From Guillardia theta CCMP2712 (Eukaryota > Cryptophyceae > Pyrenomonadales > Geminigeraceae): a DNA stretch of 64,000 bases. Location: contig NW_005434607.1 in assembly GCF_000315625.1 (NCBI RefSeq), forward strand, positions 121,903 through 185,902. The letters run 5' to 3'. A model generated the notes under the pieces. The model was not told where the DNA came from. It searched no databases and worked only from the letters and a program-made list of their open reading frames with translations. Numbering within the stretch: position 1 is the first letter of the stretch; every line of letters begins with the position of its first letter. The position numbers and the translations under genes are program-made. This document shows positions 1 to 14,781 of this stretch, one piece after another.

Positions 1-497
1 ATACCCCTGGTTATCTGTATATAAGCATGGGGTCCTGTCTTCCTCTCTCTCTCTTCCTTCTCCACTCTCTCTTCCTTCTCCTCTCTCTTCCTTCTCCTCT
101 CATTCTCCCTCTCTTCTCACTTCTTTTCTCTCTACTAGCATATCTCTTAACCTTTTACTATCTTCTATCCTTCCAGTCTCTTGCTCTGCTTTATAAATAC
201 TCTTATCTCAGAAGTCAATCACCTACCTGCTCTAACTTCGCTACTCAGCGCGGCATACAATCCATCCGATCGGTTATGAGCCTTAGGGCTGAGAGTTTTG
301 TGTACTCGGCGTACGGTGACAGTACCGGAAGTTAGTCCCAACCGTCGGCGTGACCGACTGCCGCGGCCAGGCGGCCCAAGCGGCCGGGCCGGGCCGGCCG
401 AGTCACTGAACTTCGGAATCCTCTGCATCCGGGCTCGCCTCAGAGACTAGTCGCATTTTCAACGCCGCCAGCAACGGTTGGAAGTGGGCGGGCCGAC
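1..497 (+). promoter_or_regulatory. Upstream region of the dynein gene
   Basis: No credible gene is visible here. Bases 35-125 are a CT-rich run of imperfect ctctcttccttct repeats. Bases about 340-410 form a short, extremely GC-rich island made of ggcc/ccgg words, ending about 90 bp before the dynein ATG at 498. The word GTACGGT occurs at 311-317, just before the island. By position this is probably core promoter and 5' UTR; that role is inference. Confidence 0.4.
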
Positions 498-3400
498 ATG
501 GACGAGAGGCTCGGATGGCTGCGGCTGATAGTATGCAGCAATCTTTGCGTGAGCGAGTCAATATTCGAGGAGCTTGCGCAGAGACAAGATGGGCAAGGGC
601 GAGAGTATTCAGAAAGAATGAAAGAATTTTTCGATTCAAAAGGAGATGCGACCTTCGATGCAGCATTGATTTTCTATGCGGTGGAGGAGGAAACCAAGGT
701 TCATCAGCAAGAAGGTAAAACCTGTTCATATCAGAGGGAGTTTTCTTTTAATCTTGAGTTGCAGAGGATGTATCCAAGGAATCCAAACAAAGTTCTCCTG
801 ATTTAAAGAACTTACAGCTTGATGATAATCAAGTTCCTCCCCCTGAGAATGAAGACAAGGATGATGAAAATGACCAGAAGCATGATGAGGAAACGGACCA
901 TCGTTCGACATCTCCAGATGAGGATCGGACCAACGGTCAAATGCAAGCTTATAAAGGCGTGGAGATCACCACCACGACGACAAGCCGTAAGATGGTACTT
1001 CAGTGCATGACAGGCGGTTACCCCACAGCTCCCCCAGACACAAGGATTCTGTATTTCATCAAAGGAAATGGCACAATCAAGACTTTAAAAGACTTGGAAG
1101 AGAATGTTGACTTTGGTCTTTTGTGTGCACCAACGTTGATAATGCTGGAGCAAATCCTTTCCAAAGTGTACCTGCCGATCCTAGAGAAAGACACAGCAGC
1201 TGCAGACAAATCTATGCATCAAGACGTAGAAATGGAACTAATGCATAGTCTTCAGAAATTCTTATCACAAGTCAACCATGCTGTCTTACAGGTGGCAGGT
1301 GAAGTCAAACTGAATCTGCCGAGCGTCAGCTTTGAAGATGAAGCATTGATAAGCAATAATCCTTCCCTTGTCGGCGATTTAGAATCGACTGTTATGGATT
1401 GGTCGAGTCAAATTCAAAAGCTCGTTGAAGCAGAAATGGCAAAGGTTCCGGTAGGCAAGGGACCACTCGCTGAAGTTGAGTTCTGGAGGTCACGAAATGC
1501 ATCACTTTCTACTTTATACGAGCAACTGAACCTTCCGAATGTGAAGAAAGTGATTCAAATTCTTGAGAACATGAGCAATAGTTTCGAATCGGATGCATTT
1601 AGAGAATTCCAATTGCAATCTTCCACGCTGTTGAAATTGCATGTAGAAGCAAAAGACAATGTCAAGTTCTTGTCAACACTTGAAAGACATTTCAAGAGTA
1701 TTTCGCAAGGATCTCTGAATGAAATAACAGATACAATTCCTCCGATGATGAATGCTATACGTATGGTATGGGTAATTTCTAGACATTACAACACGGACGA
1801 GCGTATGGTTCCTTTGATGGAAAGGATTGCCTTCGAACTTGCCGAGAGGGTTGCCCAGGACCTTGATGTGAAGACTCTGTTCAGGATTGAACTGGCAGAA
1901 GCAAAAAAGATGATCGGAGATGCACAGAATGTCCTTGAAAAATGGAAAGAAGCTTATTTCAAAGTTCGACAAAAGATTGAAGAATCAGGCAGAGATCAGA
2001 GATGGGAATTTGATAGAAAACGGCTTTTTGACCGAACTGATTACATGGTCAGCTGTTGTAATGATATCCACGACGTTGCTTTAGTTTTGGAGCACTTCCA
2101 CAACATCCTTGGGCCAGAGTTGAAAGCAGTGACTGGCGATTCAAAGGGAATCGATGATGTTCTTACTAGGGTGAATGCTCTCGTCTACCCGCTAGAGTCA
2201 GTTCCTTTCGATCTGTTTGACCGAAGATTTCAGTCAAGTTGGGAAGCAATCATGCATCGATTCAGAGAAGACGTCTCAAGAATCGAAGAGGAGACTAAAA
2301 CTTTCATCAATGAGTCATTCAAGAAGCTTAGATCTGCTGAGGGTGCTTTTGATCTTCTACAAAAATTCAAACACATCAAGACTCGAGACTCAATCAACAA
2401 GCAGATGATGGACAAATTTTCTGATATCCTGGGTAGATACAAGGAAGAAGTTCATCTAGTGAAGGACCTTTTTCTATCTAGCAAATCCAATCCTCCAAAA
2501 TTCAAAAACCAGCCACCGGTGGCAGGTGCAATTGCTTGGTCCAGGGCTTTGTTTTACAGAATTAAGAAATCAATTATAAGGTTTCAATCTTATGAAGATA
2601 TGATGTCTGGAGAAGAAGGACAATTGGTAACCAAATTTTACGTTGAGGTTGGAAGAATGATGAGATTGTACGAAAACGATCTAGTTGAAGGATGGAAATC
2701 TAAAGTTGAAGATGCTGTCATTCAGCATTTGAAAAGTTCAGTCCTTACGGAGGTCAATGGAAAAATTGTTGTTAATTTTGATCGGAGTCTTGTCACAATC
2801 ATACAAGAGGCTAAGTATCTTGACAGAATGGGTATAGCAGTACCGGAAAATGCATTGAATGTCGCACTCCAGGAAGAAAAGTATTATGAATATGTCGAAG
2901 CCTTGAAAATTATGCTGGATCATTACCATCATGTTGTCAAGTCACTTTCACCTGCTGAGGAAGAACTGCTTCATGTACAGATACAAGATTTGGAGACGAC
3001 CATACGATTTGGCTTTGATCCTCTCAACTGGAACTCGCTAGCCATCAAGGAGTATATGGAGCGATGTACCAAGCACATCAACGAGTTTTCTACTACGTTG
3101 AAACAGGTTCAAATGAGCGCTTCAAACATTGAATCTGTGGTGCTATCGATCATGAATGCACAGTTGGTTGATCCTGGGGAACTTGATGGCAAAAGCATAA
3201 TGGATATGCAGGAATTTTATGAAAACGTGGAAAAGAATCGTAGTTCTACTGTTGAAACCATGGTGAAGAAATATCGAACAATTAAGGAACAAATGGGTAA
3301 AATTGAAGGTATTGTAGCCGGAAGTGGTACAAACAAATCACCTGCATTGAAAAGTTATTACAAACATTGGGAAAGTTTGATCTTCAAAGCCTTGACGCGG

Positions 3401-6400
3401 TGTGTGCACAGATCCTTGCATCAATTCTATGTGTTTTTGAACGTCAATCTCACATCCTTGGATGCAAGACATCCACCGATTTTTCGAGTAACAGCCAGTC
3501 TTGTTGCACCAGATATTGTTGTTTCTCCTGCTCTAACAGACATGCACAAGCTTTTCCAAAAGATGGTCAAAAACACGGTCGAGAGCACAAAGTCTTTTAT
3601 TCGCTGGATGAAAGGAACCTGCATCGAAACGCCACCACAATATTTTCATGGAGAAGAAGAAGAGCCTGTAATTTATTCATTCTACAGTGATATTTCTGCT
3701 GATCCTACTATCATCAAAATGATGCTTACATTGAATCAGTCGGTACAAAAGGCATTTGCAAATTTGAAACGCTTTCTGGAAAAATGGAAGAGGTATTCGG
3801 GTTTATGGAAGCATGACAAAGCTGCTGTCTTGGAGAAGTTCATGAAATCCAACCCCACATTTGTTGACTACGAGGAGAAGTTATATTACTACAAGAAAGT
3901 GCGATCTCAAATCAAAGAAGAAAGGCCTGTGACAGATATTGACTTCATCCAAATTTCGTGCCACCCACTGATTTCAGACCTTGAAAGAGAGGCGAACTCT
4001 TGGATCATGACGATTGGCAAAACGATGCATGAGACTGCCAAGCAAAATACATTGAGTCTAAATGAAGCGCTCACTTCTAAGCGAGCAAAACTAACGGAAG
4101 CTCCAGACAATCTTGAAACACTCAAAGACATCGTGAGATTGATTGGAGACATTCGAAATTTGACTCCAATCATGGAAGAAAAGTTTATGGAAGTTGAAGA
4201 GCAGTTTCGAACACTTGGTATGTTTGAGTATCCTTCAGAGGAATCAGTTCGAGAACTGGCTCGAAGTATTCGAAATTCATGGTATGACTTGTGTGAAGAA
4301 TCGAAGGAAGTAGACTACAAGTTGAGATCCATCAAAAAGAATTTTTGTGAGGTTACTCAGAATCAAGTTGATGATCTAGTGCTTCAAACCAAGAAGTTGA
4401 TGAAAGAATTCAAGGAAAATGGACCTGACTCTCCAGATATCCACCTTGGCGATGCGTCATTGGATCAAGGTCTTGAACGCATGATATCCTACAAGGACAG
4501 GATTTCGGACGTTGGGAAGATGAAGGATGAGTTGACAGCTGCGCAGCTTTTGTTTGGACTTGAAGTCATGTCTTATCCGGAAATTGCAATGATGGAATCG
4601 AGTTTAAAGAGTCTGGATACCATATACTCCAAATATGAGGAATTCCTCAGACAGACTCAAGAATGGTCTGGGACGTTGTTCTTCAAGGATCTGAACATTT
4701 CTAGTTTGACTGAAAGAATGGAGGAATTGATATCAAATCTCAAGAAGTTGCCAAAATTGACCCGCCAACTTGGAGTGTATGCAAAAGTCCTTGAAGCACT
4801 AGAAAAATTTGAATCAACTATCCCATTGCTTGTCAAATTGAAATCTGATTCATTGAGAGAACGGCATTGGCAAAAATTGATGAGTTTGACTGGAAAATCA
4901 TATAATCTGGACCCCAACTCTTTCACGCTTGGTAAGCTTTTCGAAATGAATTTGGAACAATTCAGCGATCAAGTTAACGAAATTTGCAATGCTGCTTCGA
5001 AGGAGCTTGCGATAGAGAACGGCCTCAGCAAAATAAAGGACACCTGGGCAACACTTTCATTAGAATTGTTTCCTTATAGCAAGGGAGAGATCCCCCGCGG
5101 TTACATTCTAAAGGGGACAGATGACATCATGAATGCGATCGATGAAAATATGACAGCACTTCAAGCCATGGGGAGCTCCAAGTTTGTGGTTCCATTTCTC
5201 GAAGAAGTAAAATCCTGGGAAAAAATTTTATCTACGATTGGTGAGTGTTGCGATATCTGGCTCATTGTTCAGAGAAAATGGCAGTATCTTGAAGGAATTT
5301 TCATAGGCTCAGATGATATCCGACTGCAGCTGCCAGAAGCAGCAAAAGAATTCGATAAGCTTGACAAGACATGGATGAAAATCATGGATGACACCAAGAA
5401 AAACAGAAATGCGAAGACCGCATGTACTGCCGAAGGTCGAGTGGATCAATTGACTGACATGTCATCTGCATTGGACAAGTGTCAGAAAAGCTTGACTGAT
5501 TACTTAGAAACAAAAAGGAACTCATTTCCAAGATTTTTCTTCATATCTGATGATGAGCTGCTTAGTATACTGGGTACTTCAGATGTGACTTCAATCCAAG
5601 AACATATGTTGAAGTTGTTCGACAATTGCAACGAGCTGATATTTGCACGAAACAACAAAATCGTGAAAGGAATGATATCTGCTGAGGGTGAAACCTTTGA
5701 TTTTCGTACTGTCGTGCCTGTAGAAGGACCAGTAGAAAATTGGATGACGAATGTTGCATTGGAGATGAAAAAAACTCTTGCAGAAATCATGAAAGAATCT
5801 GTTTTTCACTATCCAAAGGTGGCTCGTTTGAAATGGATGGATGATTCTTTGGGAATGTGTTGCCAGACTGGTATCAAAATATGGTGGACTTGGGCGATTG
5901 AAGATGTTTTCAACAAGGTCAAAAATGGCGACAAAAATGCCATGAAATCTTACGCACATAAATTGAAAGATGAAGTGAATGATCTGGTGAGAGAAGTTCG
6001 AAAAGACTTGCACAAGCTGATGAGGAAGAAAGTTAATACTCAAATTATTGTTGATGTCCACGCCAGAGATGTCGTTGATCGATTTATTCGTGACAGCATA
6101 ATGGATATCAGAGAATTTGCGTGGGAAAGCCAGCTTCGTTTCTACTGGGAGAGAGTGAGAGACAATTGTGTTGTCCGTCAATGTACAGCAGAAATTCTCT
6201 ATGGCTATGAATACATGGGACTGAATGGAAGGCTGGTCATTACGCCATTAACGGATCGTTGTTATATGACGATCACAACTGCAATAAGCTTTCGATTAGG
6301 GGCTGCACCAGCTGGTCCAGCTGGGACAGGAAAAACGGAAACAACGAAGGACTTGGCAAAAGCTTTGGGTACCCAATGTGTTGTTTTTAATTGTGGAGAA

Positions 6401-9400
6401 GGTTTGGATTACCAGGCCATGGGAACAATATTTTCTGGTTTGTGCCAATGCGGAGCATGGGGTTGCTTTGACGAATTCAATAGAATCAATCTAGAGGTTC
6501 TATCAGTTGTTTCAGCGCAGCTAAAGACAGTGTTCAATGCCCTCAGTGGTGAATTGAAAAGATTCCAATTTGAAGGAAGGGAGATTTCGTTGATATCCAC
6601 ATGTGGATTTTTCATTACGATGAATCCTGGATATGCAGGAAGAGTGGAGCTGCCAGACAATCTCAAAGCCATGTTTCGCCCAGTAACGATGATAGTTCCA
6701 AACCTACAGCAGATCTGCGAAATTATGCTATATTCAGAAGGTTTTGAGACAGCAAGAGTGCTTGCTCGCAAGATGGTAGTACTGTACAAACTTGCTAAAG
6801 AGCAATGTTCGAAACAGCCACATTACGATTTTGGCTTGCGAGCACTCAAATCAGTGCTTGTTATGGCCGGTGGCTTAAAGCGAGATCCACAAAATTCAAG
6901 TCTTGGTGAAGATATGGTTTTGATGCGTGCATTGCGTGACATGAATGTGCCAAAATTTATTTTTGAAGATGTTCCGCTCTTCTTGGGCCTGATTAACGAC
7001 TTGTTTCCTGGTTTAGAATGTCCAAGAGTTCAACAACCTGCTTTGAAGACAGCAATACAGCAAAAACTCGAAGAAGGTGGATACAAAGTATTCTATGAGC
7101 AAATTGACAAGACCATTCAGCTTTACGAAACGATGTTGACACGACACACAACGATGGTCGTAGGTCCCACTGGCGGAGGAAAAACTGTTGTTTTAGTCAC
7201 CTTACAGAAGGCACAAACAGATTTGGGTTGGCCAACAAAGCTATTTGTTCTGAATGCCAAGGCTCAAACAGTGAACGAGCTTTACGGTGTTCTGGACCCC
7301 GTCACTCGCGAGTGGGCAGATGGTCTCCTCTCAAATATATTCCGTGATGTGAACAAACCTCTACCACCAGGAAAAGAGAATGAGAGGAGATATATCGTAT
7401 TTGATTCGGATGTGGATGCTGTTTGGGTGGAGAACATGAATTCTGTAATGGATGATAACAAGTTGTTGACATTGCCAAATGGTGAAAGAATCAGAGTTGC
7501 AGATCACTGCAAACTGCTATTTGAAGTAGGAAATCTGATTTACGCTTCACCTGCGACTGTAAGTAGGTGTGGGATTGTATTTGTTGATCCGAAGAATTTA
7601 GGATTCGAGCCGTATGTGTGGAAGTGGCTCAATGAGAGGTCTGACATGACTCAGGCTACGAATTTGAAGCCAATATTGTCAAAATACCTCATGAAGTGCA
7701 TAAGCTTTGTGGTCGATGGGCTCATGCCTGATAATGAATTCGCCCCAAAGCCAGATGCAATTGTCAACTCAACTGACTTAAATTATGCCACACAATTCTG
7801 CGCAATGCTGGGTGCCATGTTAGATGGAGAGAACGAAATCAATGATTCCGGGATTTTGGAATCGATTGTTATTTTCTGCTTATGTTGGTCTGTTGGGGCC
7901 TCAATCCTCGAAAATTGCCGGGAAAGATTCGATAAGATCGTAAAAGAAATATCAGGAATGCCTGTTTCAAGCAGCAAAAGTGTTGGGATTGGTTCTTTGC
8001 CAGGTTCTTTACCAACTTTGTATCATTTCTACTTCGATTCAAACTTGAGCAGATGGATTCCGTGGCAAGAAAATGTTACTGAATACCAGCATGTTCCTGG
8101 AATGCCATTTTCAAACATAATCGTCCCAACTATAGATACAGTTACATACACCTACCACCTGGAATGGAATGTCAAAATATTCCGTCCCGTAATGTACTGT
8201 GGTGCCGTGGGTACCGCCAAAACTGTTACCATTCAAAATTTTTTGAAAAATCTATCCACCGATCAATATTCCAACATAGGAATAAATTTCTCTTCTAGGA
8301 CAACTAGTATTGCATTGCAGCGCAACATTGAAGCATCGCTGGAAAAGAGAATGAAAGATACGTATGGTCCGTCAGGTGGCAAAAAGCTTTTGATATTCAT
8401 AGATGATATGAATATGCCAAAAATGGACTTATACGGAACACAACAGCCGATAGCACTACTGAAGTTGTTGATTGGAAGGGGAGGGCTGTATGAAAGAGGA
8501 GAGAACTTCAAGTCTGGAGAAGGAACAAACTGGAAGAATATCAAAGATTGCTGTTACTTAGGGGCTATGGGCCCTCCTGGAGGAGCCAGAAGCTCCCTGG
8601 ATCCTAGGTTTACTTCAATGTTCAGCGTTTTCAACATTCCATTCCCATCCAAGACCTCACTGACAACCATCTTCGAGTCGATGTTGAAGAAGCATCTGGA
8701 AGGGTTCCCACCACAAATTCAGCAAGCCTCTCAAAAATTGACAGATTTGACTCTTTCTCTCTATGACCTCATTGCTGTCAATCTGCCTCCAACGCCCAGC
8801 AAATTTCATTACCTTTTCAATCTACGTGATCTAGGCAGGGTTTACCAGGGACTCTTGCAAATGACACCGGACAAGTTTGACTCAGTTGCAAGTGTAGTTC
8901 GAGTATGGAGAAATGAATGTCTTCGAGTATTTCATGACAGACTGGTTTCAGATGATGATAGAGAGTATGTTCAAGGTCTCATACAGAACCTCGTCAAATC
9001 TGCGTACAATAGTGATGCAGACTACATCTTGGAGAATCCTATTCTTTTTGGAGATTTCAAAAATCTTTTCCTGGATACAGATGATGACGCAAACGACTCT
9101 AAAATGGAAGAGTTTGCACCAAGATTATACGAAGACATGATTTCATACGATGTTGTTAAGGATTGCTTTGAACGAATCCTACAAAATTACAACCAAAAAC
9201 AGAAAAAGATGAATCTTGTTCTGTTTGACAATGCTTTGGAGCACTTGGTGAGGCTACAGAGAGTTCTTGAAATGCCACGTGGAAATCTGCTTCTGGTGGG
9301 TGTCGGTGGAAGCGGAAAACAAAGTTTGACTCGACTTTCATCGTTTGCGGCAGATTGTGGACTCTTCGAAATTACTCTGTCCAGAGGATACAATGAGAGC

Positions 9401-12400
9401 TCGTTCAAAGAGGATTTGAAGCGACTCTATGGAATACTAGGCCAACAAAATCAGAAAACAGTGTTTCTTTTCACCGATGCACATGTTGTTGAAGAGGGAT
9501 TCCTGGAATGGATAAACAATATGCTGGCTTCTGGAATGGTTCCCGGGCTTTTTGCTGAAGATGAGAAAGATGTTTTGGTCGCAAGTGTAAGAGAAGCAGT
9601 TGCTCAACAAGGAATTGTTGAGACAAAAGAGAACTGTATGAACTTCTTCATAGACAGATGTCGTGATAATCTTCATATTGTTTTAGCAATGTCGCCCATT
9701 GGAGAAAATCTACGCACGAGATGCAGAAACTTTCCTGGCATGGTCAACAATACCACGATAGACTGGTTCACACCCTGGCCTGAAGATGCTCTTCTTTCCG
9801 TTGCAGGCCGATTCCTGTCCTCAGAAAAGTTGGATGACAATTTAAGGCCGAAGATAATAGAGCACTTCAAAAATGTCCATGAATCCGTCAGGCAAAAGAG
9901 CGCTGAATATCTTTCTAGTGTAAGAAGATATAACTATGTCTCCCCGAAAAACTTTTTGGACTTCATTTCCAACTATAAGCAGCAATTGAATAGCAAAAGA
10001 GATGAAAATGAGGAAATGATAAAGCGACTCGATGGAGGACTATCCAAACTTGTGCAAGCTGCAGATGAGGTTGCAAAGTTGCAGCAAGAACTTGCAGAAA
10101 AGACTGTGATCGTGGAATCAAAGTCCAAGGAGGTAGAAGAAATGTTAGTTGAAATTGAAGCAAATACTGCGGATGCGGTGGCAAAACAAGAGTTTGCCAC
10201 GGCGAAGGAGAAAGAGCTTGATATTATGAAACAGAAGATTGCCGAACAAAAAGAAGATGCAGAAAGTCAGCTTGCATATGCCATGCCAGCGCTTCAAGAG
10301 GCTGCTGAAGCGCTGAACAATTTAAGAAAAGATGATATCACTGAGATTCGATCTTTTGCTAAGCCTGCCCCGCTTGTTGCGGCAGTTTGCGAATGTGTTT
10401 GCATTTTCAAGAAAGTAGAAGACATCTCGTGGAAGGGTGCTAAAGCTATGATGTCAGACACTGGATTTCTTGCCTCATTGGTGAATTTCAACAAAGACGG
10501 ACTGACATCAAAGCAAGTGAATCGAGTCAAATCATACTACAAAGATCCAAAATTCAATCCCCAGGATCTGAAATCCATCTCAATAGCGGCTGCTGGACTG
10601 TTGCAGTGGGTCTCTGCAATGGTAAATTACTACGATGTGTCGTCAAGGATTGAACCAATGCGTGCTGCAGTACGACAAGCGGAGATGGATCAACAGAAGA
10701 ATGAGAAAGATCTTTCAAAGCTTAAAAAGGAGCTGGCAGAAATAAGCCACACATTGGAAGTTCTTCGAAATGACCTTGAGCAACGGACAGCAGAAAAAGA
10801 AGCATTGAAGAATGAAGCTGACAAAATGGCTGCATTGTTGTCTGTAGCTGAGCGCTTAATTTCAGGATTATCGAGTGAGAGAGAACGTTGGAATGAAGAT
10901 ATCAAATCCTTGGGTGAAGAAAGGGCAAAAATTGATGGAGATTGTTTGTTAAGTTCTGCTTTCTTGAGCTACATGGGAGCATTCGACTTCTCGTTCAGAT
11001 CATCCATTCTGAACCAGACTTGGATGCTTGACATTACTGATAAGCAGATACCACTTTCTCAGCCGTTCCTGCTGCAGAAAATGCTAACCAGTGACGTCGA
11101 GTTGAGCAAATGGGAGGGTGAAGGATTGCCGTCGGATGAGTTGTCAGTTCAGAACGGTATTCTGACAACCAGAGCAAGTCGATGGCCTCTGTGTATCGAT
11201 CCGCAAATGCAGGCCGTCACGTGGATCAAGAAGAAGGAAGGAAAGGAATTGGAGGGCCGAACGAAATCCTTCAATGATAATGATTTCCTAAAGATTCTGG
11301 AAATGTGCGTCAATTACGGATTTCCATTTCTCTTTGAAAATATCGATGAATACATCGATCCAGTAATCTCTCCTGTGCTTGACAAGGATATCAAGAATGT
11401 GGGAGGAAGAAGCTTTGTAAAGCTCGGCGACAAAGAAGTGGATTGGGATTCAAACTTTCGGCTTTACTTCACAACAAAACTTTCGAATCCGCATTACAGC
11501 CCAGAAATTTTTGGACAAACGATGATCATCAACTACAGCGTTACTCAGAAAGGGTTGGCAGATCAGCTCTTGAACGTGGTAGTCAAACACGAGAGGCCTG
11601 ATCTTGAGGAATTGCGTGAAAATCTAGTTCAAGAGCTAAGTGAAAACAAAATTCTTTTGAAGAAATGTGAGGACACATTGCTTCGAGAGCTTGCTTATGC
11701 GACGGGAAATTTGCTGGAAAATGAAGATTTGGTGCTAACCCTAGAAAAGACCAAGGCTACCGCCGTTGAAATTGCATCCAAAATACAAATTGCAAATCAG
11801 ACGGCAACTGAAATTGAAAGAACTCGTGAAGGTTACATGCCCATTGCAATCAGAGGATCAGTATTGTACTTTGCCATGGCAGGGTTGTCGGTACTCAACA
11901 TGATGTATGAGTATGCTCTATCTGCCTTCTTGCAAGTTTTCAATCTTTCTTTGGAGCGATCAAAGAAAGATGCTAGTTTGGAAGGGAGAGTCTTGAATGT
12001 GATGGAGCATTTGACCCTTAGTTGCTACAACTATACCTGTATGGGACTCTTCGAACGGCACAAGTTGTTGTTCTCCTTCCAGATGACGTGCATGATTCTG
12101 AAAGAGAGAAATGATATTGATCTAGAACTTCTTGATTTCTTCATCAAGGGTAACTTGGAAATCGGAGGAAAAGAAACTCCACCGTACGAATGGATTTCAG
12201 AAGCTGGTTGGCATGATCTCAGCCGTCTTCATCATAATTCAGCCTTTGAAAACCTAATTCAAGATATTCAGCAGAACGAACCAACATGGAAAGAATGGTA
12301 TGACTTGGAGGCTCTCGAGCGTGTTTCGATTCCTATGGGTTACTCTGACAGTCTTGATTCCTTCCAGAAGCTCTGTCTCCTGCGATGTTTTCGGCCAGAT

Positions 12401-14308
12401 CGTGTAACAGCAGCCACCCAAATTTTCATAATAGAGAAAATGAGTGACAAGTACGTACAACCTCCAGTGTTGAATTATATGAAAGTATTTGAGCAAAGCT
12501 CTCCACACATTCCGGTTTTGTTCATCCTTAGCCCAGGAGCAGATCCAGCCTTTGATGTTTTCAATCTTGCCGACAAACTTGGGTTTGGTGGCCCAAAAAT
12601 GAAATTCATTGCATTGGGCCAAGGGCAAGGAAAAGCTGCTGGTCAAATGCTTGAAACAGGGGCCTCAAGAGGACAATGGGTAATGCTTTTGAACTGCCAT
12701 CTCCTATCGAGTTGGTTGAAGACATTAGAAAAGATCTTGGAACACAACACAAAACCTCATGCTGACTTCAGACTTTGGATGACGACGGATCCGACGGACG
12801 CTTTTCCCTTGGGTATCTTGCAGAAATGCCTCAAAGTCGTGACAGAACCGCCGAATGGGTTGAAACTCAACATGCGTGCAAGTTTCTCAAAGATTAGTGA
12901 TGAATCTCTGGAGGCTTGTCCACATTATGCTTTCAAGCCCCTCGTGTATGTATTGGCCTTTTTTCACGCTGTAGTGCAAGAAAGGAGGAAATACGGCAAG
13001 GTCGGATGGAACGTTGGCTACGACTTCAACGAATCTGATTTTCGAATTTCCATGCAATTGATGGAGTATTATCTTACAAAGACACACGAAGAGAAGCAGG
13101 AAGCTACTCCATGGGGAAGCCTGCGGTACTTGATAGGAGACGCCATGTACGGCGGGAGAGTCACATGCGATTTTGATAGACGCGTCCTAACAACTTACAT
13201 CCACGAGTACATGGGTGACTTCTTGTTTGACGCCTTCCAACCTTTTCATTTCTTCAAGAACAAGGATTATGACTACTCCCTTCCAGAGAAGGCCTCCCTC
13301 TCGACATGCATGGAAATGATTGAACAACTCCCTTTGGTGACCAGTCCAGAAGTTTTCGGACTTCATCCAAACGCTGAGATTAGTTATATGACATCTGCAA
13401 CTAAAGAACTCTGGACCGGGATGGTACAAATGCAACCAAGAGGGGGCGGAGGAGGTGGAGTCAGCAGTGAGGACATGATATCACGAGTAGCTCGTGACAT
13501 TCAATCTGACATTCCTGTTGAGTATGACGTGCCAGTCCTCAGGCGGCATATGGCGAATGAGAATGGCACGCTAACTCCACTCCAGGTTGTTCTCCTACAG
13601 GAACTCGACCATTGGAATGCTCTGAATAACTATATGAGAACAAGTCTGAACGATCTTCAACGAGCCTTAAAAGGAGAGCTTGGAATGAGCGCTGAACTTG
13701 ACAGTATCGGACAAGCGCTTCTCAACGGAGTTCTCCCAACACAGTGGTTGAAACGCACTCCAGACACCAGGAAAGGCCTGGCAAATTGGATCAAGTATTG
13801 GAATCGAAGACAAGAGCAATTTTCTAGGTGGGTGGAAGAGGGAGAGCTGAAGGTTATCTGGCTCTCTGGTCTGTCGATTCCCGAGACGTATCTTGCAGCT
13901 GTTGTTCAGACAACCTGCAGGCGTAAGAGATGGCCGCTAGATAAATCGACCCTTTACACCAAGGTCACCAAATTCCGCCATGAAGAAGAGATCAGTGAGA
14001 AGCTACTGGACGGATGCTACGTTTCCGGTACATACATTGAAGGGGCAGCCTGGGACATTGAAAAGGGTTTGCTGGTGAAGCAAAATCCCAAAGTGTTGAT
14101 TCAAGAAATGCCAATCATTCAAGTGATTCCGGTCGAGGCTCACAGGCTCAAGCTGAGCAACACCTTTCGAGCTCCCGTGTATGTCACATCAGCCAGGAAA
14201 AATGCGGCAGGTGTAGGGCTAGTCTTTGAAGCAGATCTTGATACTGGAGAGCATCCAAGTCATTGGACCTTACAAGGAGCTGCCCTAGTGCTCAACAGCG
14301 ATGATTGA
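498..14308 (+). CDS. Axonemal inner-arm dynein heavy chain (I1/f type, DNAH10-like)
   Basis: Motor subunit of ciliary dynein, about 4586 aa. Exon 1 is 498-714, a 50-bp GT-AG intron is 715-764, and exon 2 is 765-14308; the splice is phase 1 and keeps the frame. The order is the standard one: N-terminal tail, linker, AAA1 with P-loop GPAGTGKT (residues about 1923-1930) and Walker B region CFDEFNR (about 1973), AAA2 GPTGGGKT (about 2206), AAA3 GAVGTAKT (about 2552), AAA4 GVGGSGKQ (about 2918), a coiled-coil stalk with the microtubule-binding tip (about 3140-3450), AAA5/6 and the C-terminal region. The closest fit I recall is human DNAH10 (Chlamydomonas I1-alpha), from the [12 protein letters not shown] segment and the C-terminal [10 protein letters not shown]...[10 protein letters not shown] region. 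Assignment to a dynein heavy chain is certain; the DNAH10 subtype is by remembered similarity. It is odd that a 13.8-kb coding sequence has one intron, at the extreme 5' end. Confidence 0.95.
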
Positions 14309-14781
14309 ACATCGTGCCGTGCGCACGAACAAGAAGTCGAAAATTCCACTCCAAATTTTTCGACTGATCGGGAACTCCAAGATTGATATTTCCTCCTGCA
14401 AGAGTATTTTTGTACTGTTCTTCCAATGATTGCTTAGCAGTCTTCGTCGCGTAATTTAGACTTTTCTTGTCCACAAAACCTCTTTTAGTAAAGATTTGTT
14501 TTTGTTTTCGAGTTCGATAGCAGCGAATAATTATTCCCTTAATCGGATCCAATAACCATGAAGCGCACTCCGCCTTACGACAATCAACAATCTTCAATCA
14601 ACGTCACAAGGTGAAAGAGGCGGGAAGGCAAGAGAAAAGCAACACCTCTCTATCTTAAATCCATCTATTTCTAAAACTAGCTTTTAGCTGTCAAGGGAAA
14701 ACGAACGTGATGACCTTGTCGCTATTCTGTCGCTCCAAAACCTCTGTGCTCTCACGAAGAATTCTTTCATGATCACATCAA
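14309..14781. other. Intergenic, between convergent genes
   Basis: Tail-to-tail spacer between the dynein stop and the last exon of the PDI gene. It should hold both 3' UTRs. I see no coding signal, repeat or RNA gene in it. Confidence 0.6.

Noticed and set aside
27-335. 102-codon frame before the dynein gene
   Set aside because: Low-complexity Leu/Ser product from a CT repeat; better explained as promoter or 5' UTR sequence.
5591-6181. 196-aa minus-strand open frame inside the dynein gene
   Set aside because: Antisense to a strongly conserved dynein segment; no own family resemblance.
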